Positions 5,963 to 10,488 of a stretch of DNA of 10,488 nucleotides are shown one piece after another. The position numbers and the translations under genes were made by a program. Within the stretch, counting starts at the first letter, position 1. Each line of letters starts with the position of its first letter. This DNA is from CANGYM01 sp044235825. GTDB taxonomy: Bacteria; Pseudomonadota; Alphaproteobacteria; JAJTHO01; CANGYM01. The notes beneath the pieces are model-generated. The model saw only the letters and a program-made list of their open reading frames with translations, did no database searches and was not told where the DNA came from. The stretch covers positions 1-10,488 of the forward strand of contig JBIIHL010000043.1 of the NCBI GenBank assembly GCA_044235825.1, read 5' to 3'.

Positions 5963-7357
5963 GTGAAAACCAGAGTCTGGTTTTGTGCCTTTTTATGGTG
6001 CGCCCCTTGGGCCGTAGCGGCGGAGACTTTGCCCGTCACCGCGGAGACTTTGCCCGTGACCTTGGAGGAGGCTTGTCGTCTTGCCTATGAAACCCACCCC
6101 CAAATCAAAGCCGCCCGTTTGCAGGTTGAGGCCCTAGATGAGGAGTACAACAAAGCCCTCTCGGGCTTTCGCCCCAGCGTGAAGGTTTTTGGGGACAAGG
6201 GCTATGTGGACGAAAAGGTTGATAAACGTTTTGGGAATGATGGCAATGACGATCAGGTTGACGCGCGGGATCCCTATACCCTGGGTGTGATTCATGAACA
6301 AGCCCTGTATCGCGGGGGAAAAACGCTGGCCGAGATGGATTTGGCCATGGCCAAAATTGCGTTGGGCAGGGAAGATTTGCGGCATCAAACGCAGGAGGTT
6401 TTGCTCAGCACCATCAAAGCCTATGTGGGCGTGGTTGTGGGTGAAGAGATTTTGGCCTTTCAGCGGGATTATCAAAAGACGCTAGAGGACAATGTCACCA
6501 TCACAGAGGCCCGTTTTCAGGCAGGTGAGTTAACGATGACGGATGTTTCTTTGGCCAAATCACGCTGGGCGCGGGCCCGCACGGAACTGCGTCAGTCAGA
6601 GCAGACTCTGGCCGCGCGACGGGCGGATTTCATGGCCATGGTGGGAACGTTGCCAGGATCGTTGCGGGGCTTGTCCAAATCCCCCAAAACCCCAGAAACC
6701 TTAGCGGCGGCAACGGATCGGGCCCTTGCCAAAAACCCTCTTTTACAGGCGGCCTATCGTGCCATAGATGCCAAAGATGCGCAGGTCGATGGCATCAGCA
6801 GCGGCTATCGTCCCGAATTGTCGATACAATCCCAGATTTATCGTCAGGAAGATCCCTCGTTTGATGATCAGCGAAGAGAAGGCGCAGAAACCAAACTGGT
6901 TTTAAAAATTCCCCTTTACGACGGGGGGATGGTGTCCTCGTGGACCCGTCAGGCCAAGAAGGAGCGACAGCAGGCGTCCTTTGAAAAAGACACGGTGTAT
7001 CGGGATGTTATCCGTGATGTCACGCTGGCGTGGAGTGATCTGCAAACCGTCACGTCGGATTTGGAAACCACACAGTTAGAAGTTACCTCAGCCCACAAAG
7101 CCGCCGATGGCATGAAAGAAGAATTGGATATGGGCTTTCGCAGTACCCTTGATTTTTTAAATGCAGAGCAAGAATTGATGCAGGCGCAGCGGCGTTTGAT
7201 CAGCACCAAAGGCCGCAAAGTGGTGACTGAATATACCCTGTTGGCGGCCATGGGGGATTTGGATATTGAAAAAATTTCCAAAAAAACAAAAAAATATAAC
7301 CCTAAAGATCATTTTGAACGGGTGAAGGGTCTCAGTTATGGGTGGTGGCAGGATTGA
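5963..7357 (+). CDS. tolC: TolC-family outer-membrane efflux/secretion channel protein
   Basis: TolC trimers form the outer-membrane duct of drug efflux pumps and type I secretion systems. The 464 residues begin with a signal peptide ending at AVA (17-19). Two outer-membrane efflux protein repeats follow, about residues 33-220 and 245-435: the first opens with LEEACRLAYETHPQIKAARL and holds the YRGGKT turn, and the second has the matching LYDGGM and the STLDFLNAEQEL segment. The C-terminal tail (YNPKDHFERVKG) is of the alphaproteobacterial type. Start is a GTG at 5963; the G-rich stretch just before it is a poor ribosome site, and a nearby ATG is out of frame. Mature residues begin with a duplicated heptad, AETLPVT twice. 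No inner-membrane pump or adaptor gene is adjacent, so the partner system is unknown. The gene is followed by an intrinsic terminator. Confidence 0.92.
   Translation: MKTRVWFCAFLWCAPWAVAAETLPVTAETLPVTLEEACRLAYETHPQIKAARLQVEALDEEYNKALSGFRPSVKVFGDKGYVDEKVDKRFGNDGNDDQVDARDPYTLGVIHEQALYRGGKTLAEMDLAMAKIALGREDLRHQTQEVLLSTIKAYVGVVVGEEILAFQRDYQKTLEDNVTITEARFQAGELTMTDVSLAKSRWARARTELRQSEQTLAARRADFMAMVGTLPGSLRGLSKSPKTPETLAAATDRALAKNPLLQAAYRAIDAKDAQVDGISSGYRPELSIQSQIYRQEDPSFDDQRREGAETKLVLKIPLYDGGMVSSWTRQAKKERQQASFEKDTVYRDVIRDVTLAWSDLQTVTSDLETTQLEVTSAHKAADGMKEELDMGFRSTLDFLNAEQELMQAQRRLISTKGRKVVTEYTLLAAMGDLDIEKISKKTKKYNPKDHFERVKGLSYGWWQD
6020..6061 (+). repeat. 21-base in-frame tandem duplication in tolC
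   Basis: Two adjacent 21-base units, 6020-6040 and 6041-6061, differ at one base and encode AETLPVT twice. The duplication starts exactly at codon 20, next to the predicted signal-peptide cleavage site, so it lengthens the mature N-terminus by seven residues without disturbing the frame. Confidence 0.9.
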
Positions 7358-7359
7358 TT

Positions 7360-7379
7360 TGACCTTTGGTCATTTTTTT
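7360..7379 (+). terminator. Intrinsic terminator after tolC
   Basis: TGACC (7360-7364), loop TTT, GGTCA (7368-7372) and seven T (7373-7379), beginning 3 bases after the tolC stop. The stem is short (5 pairs), but the T-run is clear and more T-rich sequence follows. It separates tolC from accC. Confidence 0.65.
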
Positions 7380-7481
7380 GGGATTTTTTCTTGATTTCTT
7401 TTTCAGACACGCCACAGTGACAACAAAACCAAATGTCTGTCTTGGGGGGTAATCTTTCCAAGAATCAAAGGAAGAATCACT

Positions 7482-8819
7482 ATGTTTGAAAAAGTGTTGA
7501 TTGCCAACCGCGGGGAAGTGGCTTTGCGGATTCATCGGGCCTGTCATGAAATGGGCATTAAAACGGTGGTGGTGCATTCCACGGCGGATTCGGAATCCAT
7601 GGCGGTGATGCTGGCCGATGAAAGCGTCTGCATTGGCCCCCCTGCGTCCAAAGACAGCTATTTGAACATTGCCTCCATCCTCTCCGCCGCCCATATCACG
7701 GGGGCGCAGGCCATTCACCCAGGCATTGGGTTCATGGCGGAAAATGCCACCTTTGCCCAAATGGTGGCGGAGCATGGGTTAACCTTCATCGGCCCATCGC
7801 CGGAACACATTCAAGTGATGGGGGATAAAGTCAGCGCCAAAAAAGCCATGATCCGCGCCGGCGTTCCCGTGGTCCCCGGATCCGAGGGGGTTTTGAAAAA
7901 TGGTCAAGACGCCACAGCCTTAGCCAAAGAGATCGGTTTTCCCGTTTTGATGAAAGCCGCAGGCGGAGGCGGCGGCAAGGGGATGAAAATCGCCGAAAAA
8001 GCCGAGGACGTGGCCGAGCTGTTCGATTTGGCCCAGATCGAGGCCCAAACCCACTTTGGCAACCCCGATGTTTACATGGAAAAGTATTTGCTGCAGCCCC
8101 GTCACATTGAAATTCAATTGCTGGGGGATCAGCACGGCAACGTGATTCACTTGGGGGAGCGTGACTGTTCCCTGCAGCGGCGTCACCAAAAGGTTCTGGA
8201 GGAAGCCCCCTCCCCCGCGTTAACCGATGCCGAGCGTGCCCATATTGGGTCCATTGCTGTGAAAGCGGCCAAGGATATCGGGTATTACAGCGCCGGAACG
8301 TTTGAGTTTTTGTACGCCCAAGGCAAATTCTATTTTATCGAAATGAACACCCGCCTGCAGGTGGAACACTGCGTCACAGAGGCCATCACGGGTATTGATC
8401 TGGTCAAGGAACAGCTGCGCGTGGCGGCGGGCTTGCCCCTGTCTGTCACCCAAGATCAGGTGCGTTTTCATGGTCACGCCATCGAGTATCGGATCAATGC
8501 GGAACATCCGGAAACCTTTGTGCCCAGTCCCGGGTTGATTACCCGTTATCATACCCCTGGGGGACCTGGCGTGCGCATTGATGCGGCGATTTATGATGGG
8601 TATCGGGTGCCGCCCTTTTATGACAGCTTGGTGTCAAAGTTGGTGATTCACGGCAACACGCGGGCCGATTGTTTGGCCCGCAGCCGCCGCGCTCTGGATG
8701 AATATGTGATTGAGGGCATTCAAACCACCATTCCCTTGCACCAACGGCTGTTGAATCAACCCGATATCCAAACTGGCCACTATGACATTCACTGGTTAGA
8801 GCGGTTTTTGAAAGCCTGA
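7482..8819 (+). CDS. accC: Biotin carboxylase subunit of acetyl-CoA carboxylase
   Basis: AccC carboxylates biotin carried on AccB using ATP and bicarbonate, the first step of fatty-acid synthesis. The 445 residues (E. coli 449) align throughout: VLIANRGEVALRIHRAC at the start, MGDKVSAK with Lys116, VLMKAAGGGGGKGM with Lys158 and the glycine-rich ATP loop, ERDCSLQRRHQK with Lys237, FIEMNTRLQVEH with Glu287, Asn289 and Arg291, and EYRINAEHP with Arg337. Length and end point argue for a stand-alone subunit, not the N-terminus of a propionyl- or pyruvate-carboxylase. Two nearly invariant sites differ: HPGYG reads HPGIG (Ile82) and QVEHPVTE reads QVEHCVTE (Cys297). AGGA lies 9 bases before the ATG. 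accB, its usual upstream partner, is not here; tolC ends 124 bases upstream. No clear promoter can be seen in the T-rich 7380-7481 gap, though it must hold one if the terminator works. Confidence 0.95.
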   Translation: MFEKVLIANRGEVALRIHRACHEMGIKTVVVHSTADSESMAVMLADESVCIGPPASKDSYLNIASILSAAHITGAQAIHPGIGFMAENATFAQMVAEHGLTFIGPSPEHIQVMGDKVSAKKAMIRAGVPVVPGSEGVLKNGQDATALAKEIGFPVLMKAAGGGGGKGMKIAEKAEDVAELFDLAQIEAQTHFGNPDVYMEKYLLQPRHIEIQLLGDQHGNVIHLGERDCSLQRRHQKVLEEAPSPALTDAERAHIGSIAVKAAKDIGYYSAGTFEFLYAQGKFYFIEMNTRLQVEHCVTEAITGIDLVKEQLRVAAGLPLSVTQDQVRFHGHAIEYRINAEHPETFVPSPGLITRYHTPGGPGVRIDAAIYDGYRVPPFYDSLVSKLVIHGNTRADCLARSRRALDEYVIEGIQTTIPLHQRLLNQPDIQTGHYDIHWLERFLKA

Positions 8820-8828
8820 GGTTTTTTT

Positions 8829-8957
8829 TATAGTGTTTTTAATTTATTGTCGTACTAAGCCGAGAACAAGCTTGGCGGAGCGATGCCTAGTGAACCTAGG
8901 TGAGCGAGGCCAAGCGCCGTTCGCAGGCCAGTACGACAATAAAGTGAAAATACTATA
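8829..8957. repeat. 129-base long palindromic element, MITE-like
   Basis: The gap of 160 bases between accC and cyaY is almost filled by one dyad centred at about 8893. The outer arms, 8829-8856 and 8930-8957, are complementary at 25 of 28 positions, with a perfect inner 14 bases (TTTATTGTCGTACT). Inside are GAAC/GTTC (8864-8867 with 8919-8922), GCTTGGC/GCCAAGC (8870-8876 with 8909-8915) and CCTAG/CTAGG (8886-8890 with 8896-8900) around a TGAAC loop. The ends read TATAG and CTATA, compatible with insertion at TA. It has no open frame of note. It is T-rich on the left and lacks a T-run on the exit side in either direction, so it is not a textbook terminator. A dispersed palindromic repeat or non-autonomous IS derivative is the best guess. 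Confidence 0.7.
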
Positions 8958-8979
8958 AGACTGGGGATTGCAAAGGGGG

Positions 8980-9285
8980 TTAATCGTTCAGGACGACCCC
9001 AAAATCATTCTCCATCACCTGCGCCAGTGTGGTTGTGGGGCTGGCCCACGTTCCATCCTCATGAAGGGAAAAATGATGGGCCCCGCTGACGGGGGAAGAC
9101 ACCCAAATTTGACCGCTGGCCTGATGCAGGTTAAGGACGGCCGTTCCCCCTGCATCAAACACAATGCTTAAAACCGATCCATCATAGCTGAGGTCTGCCT
9201 TTTCCCCCAGTACGTCATCACAGCGGGCAAACACGTCATCCATGGTCCGCTTCATGGCCGTTAGGAGGGTGTTTTTATCCGTCAT
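8980..9285 (-). CDS. cyaY: Iron donor protein CyaY (frataxin homologue)
   Basis: Frataxins bind iron and modulate Fe-S cluster assembly by the cysteine desulfurase complex in the cytoplasm. The 101-residue product has the frataxin layout: an N-terminal helix (LLTAMKRTMDDVFARCDDVL) with Asp residues of the acidic ridge, then the sheet with ADLSYDGSVLSIVFDAGG, AVLNLHQASGQIWVSSPVSG and HHFSL. The family signature NxQxPxxQIWLA reads NLHQASGQIWVSS, so the Trp is kept but the Pro is lost. Length equals that of other CyaY proteins. Its ATG overlaps the ugd stop as ATGA, with GAGG just ahead, which implies translation coupled to ugd. The palindromic element begins 22 bases after its stop. Confidence 0.87.
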   Translation of the reverse strand: MTDKNTLLTAMKRTMDDVFARCDDVLGEKADLSYDGSVLSIVFDAGGTAVLNLHQASGQIWVSSPVSGAHHFSLHEDGTWASPTTTLAQVMENDFGVVLND

Positions 9286-10488
9286 AGGGCCTCGAGCTGG
9301 GCACGCACCACAGGGGAGGATAAAACCGAAGCCACCGGACGGCCCAAAGATGTATAGGCCACGCCTGCACTGGCCATAGATTCAACATCATACACATTGC
9401 GCAGATCCACAACCACGGGAGATTTCAGGGTTTTGGCGATGGTTTCGGGGGACAGAGCGCGAAATTCGTCCCATTCGGTGATCAAAACCGCGCCGTCAGC
9501 GCCGCTGAGGGTATCCAGCGCATTGGCGCACCACTGACCCGCGTCATCCCCCAAATAGGTTTGGGCTTCTTCCATTCCTTTGGGATCATACAGTTTCAGA
9601 TGGGCACCGGCGGCTTTTAACGCCGGAACAATAACCAAACTGGCCGCATCCCGCATGTCATCGGTGCCGGGTTTAAACGTTAATCCCAAAATGGCCAAAG
9701 TTTTTCCCGAAACGCTGCCCTGAAAAGCCGTCAAAATGCGATCCACCATTTTATGTTTTCGCGTATCGTTATAGGTCATGGTTTGGCTGACCAACCCCAA
9801 ATCCACCCCCAAAATGCGGGCTGTTTCCGCCAAGGCGCGGGTATCTTTGGGAAAGCAGGATCCCCCGTACCCTGGTCCGGCACGCAGAAATTTCGATCCA
9901 ATGCGTTTGTCCATGCCCATGATTTTGGCCACATCATTGACGTTGGCCTGACTGACTTCGCAAAGGTCTGCCATTTGATTGATAAAGGTAATTTTCATGG
10001 CCAAAAAAGCGTTGGCGGCATATTTGGCCATTTCCGCCGTTTCCAGCGTTGTGACCACAAGGGGGACATCCTGACGGGTCAGGGGTTCATAAAGACGGCG
10101 CATGACCTCTACGGCCTCGGGCGCTTCCGCCCCCACCACCACACGATCGGGGCGCATAAAGTCATGAATGGCGGTGCCTTCGCGTAAAAATTCGGGGTTG
10201 GATACCATATCAAACGTCGCCGTGGGGTTCATGTCCCGAATGACAGAGGCGATGCGACGACCCGTTCCCACAGGAACCGTGGATTTGGTGACAACCGTGG
10301 TATAGCCCCGTAAATGCGGGGCGATATCCCGCGCGGCGGCAAAAATATACTGCAGATCCGCGTGGTTGTCCCCTTTGCGTGTAGGGGTACCCACGGCAAT
10401 AAAGACCGCATCGGCCTGTCCTATGCACGCGGCGGCCTCTGTGGTGAAGGACAAACGCCCTGCTTTTTGATTAAAATGGACAAGATTT
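9282..10488 (-). CDS. ugd: UDP-glucose 6-dehydrogenase (5' end outside window)
   Basis: This enzyme oxidises UDP-glucose twice to UDP-glucuronate, using NAD, for capsule, exopolysaccharide or modified LPS. The window holds 401 residues. The frame is open to the right edge, and judging by the family about 70 N-terminal residues, including the first part of the NAD-binding fold, are missing. Visible motifs in order: VFIAVGTPTRKG, VVTKSTVPVGTG, SNPEFLREGTAIHDFMRPDR, ETAEMAKYAANAFLAMKITF with the active-site Lys, GPGYGGSCFPKDTRAL with the catalytic Cys encoded at 9857-9855, and LTFKPGTDDMRDAAS in the C-terminal UDP-binding domain. It is of the TuaD/RkpK type, although closely related UDP-ManNAc or GDP-mannose dehydrogenases share these motifs. 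A TTG at 10454 is internal, since the frame continues upstream with family-like sequence. The stop overlaps the cyaY start. Confidence 0.9.
   Translation of the reverse strand, partial: NLVHFNQKAGRLSFTTEAAACIGQADAVFIAVGTPTRKGDNHADLQYIFAAARDIAPHLRGYTTVVTKSTVPVGTGRRIASVIRDMNPTATFDMVSNPEFLREGTAIHDFMRPDRVVVGAEAPEAVEVMRRLYEPLTRQDVPLVVTTLETAEMAKYAANAFLAMKITFINQMADLCEVSQANVNDVAKIMGMDKRIGSKFLRAGPGYGGSCFPKDTRALAETARILGVDLGLVSQTMTYNDTRKHKMVDRILTAFQGSVSGKTLAILGLTFKPGTDDMRDAASLVIVPALKAAGAHLKLYDPKGMEEAQTYLGDDAGQWCANALDTLSGADGAVLITEWDEFRALSPETIAKTLKSPVVVDLRNVYDVESMASAGVAYTSLGRPVASVLSSPVVRAQLEAL

Noticed and set aside
7332..7775. Minus-strand open frame of 147 codons across the accC start
   Set aside because: It lies antisense to the well-supported N-terminus of accC and the tolC terminator, and its His/Arg/Gly-rich product resembles nothing known; it is a shadow of accC codon use.
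8826..8960. Palindromic element as a simple bidirectional intrinsic terminator
   Set aside because: Neither exit side has a T-run in the direction of transcription; the arms are far longer than needed. It may still stop transcription, but not in the standard way.
9753..10187. Plus-strand open frame of 144 codons
   Set aside because: It is antisense to ugd, including its catalytic Cys motif; no independent support.
1..10488. CRISPR array, tRNA, rRNA, prophage, toxin-antitoxin or other defence system
   Set aside because: No spaced direct repeats, cloverleaf-like sequences, integrase or transposase frames, or defence-type domains were seen on either strand.

Overview
The window is a stretch of bacterial chromosome, most probably alphaproteobacterial. 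The best taxonomic markers are Hfq, whose core (WFDNFCVLLRRD) is the alphaproteobacterial form, the dat-hfq gene neighbourhood, a TolC ending in the YxPxxHxxxVxG type of tail, a phasin-like protein and a RkpK/TuaD-type UDP-sugar dehydrogenase. Base composition looks balanced by eye. Homopolymeric G/C runs are common. I cannot place it below class level.

Left part, all on the minus strand and read from about 5.27 kb down to base 1: a fold-type IV aminotransferase (dat-like), a HAD phosphatase overlapping its end, hfq, hemC, a small phasin-like protein, and a large AsmA-family membrane-anchored protein that runs off the left edge. Gaps are at most 64 bases, so this can be one transcript starting at the divergent promoter region around 5.3 kb. 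It mixes D-amino acid/cell-wall precursor supply, phosphoglycolate-type repair, sRNA-based regulation, haem synthesis and envelope lipid transport.

Middle part, plus strand: a 171-residue protein with a conserved-hypothetical (trypco2-like) N-terminal half and an Arg/Gly/Asp-rich tail, followed 27 bases later by a TolC-family outer-membrane efflux protein and a short intrinsic terminator. Then comes accC (biotin carboxylase), standing alone without accB.

Right part: accC on the plus strand converges with a minus-strand pair, ugd (partial, running off the right edge) and cyaY (frataxin), which overlap by ATGA. Between the convergent ends lies a 129-base near-perfect palindromic element with TA at both outer ends. 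This looks like a MITE-type or dispersed palindromic repeat and is the most unusual structure in the window.

I see no defence system, phage module, CRISPR array, rRNA or tRNA. Most genes are housekeeping. The points worth a second look are the palindromic element, the Arg/Gly/Asp-tailed protein, departures from expected residues in the aminotransferase and AccC, the A-rich hfq leader and the 21-base duplication in tolC.
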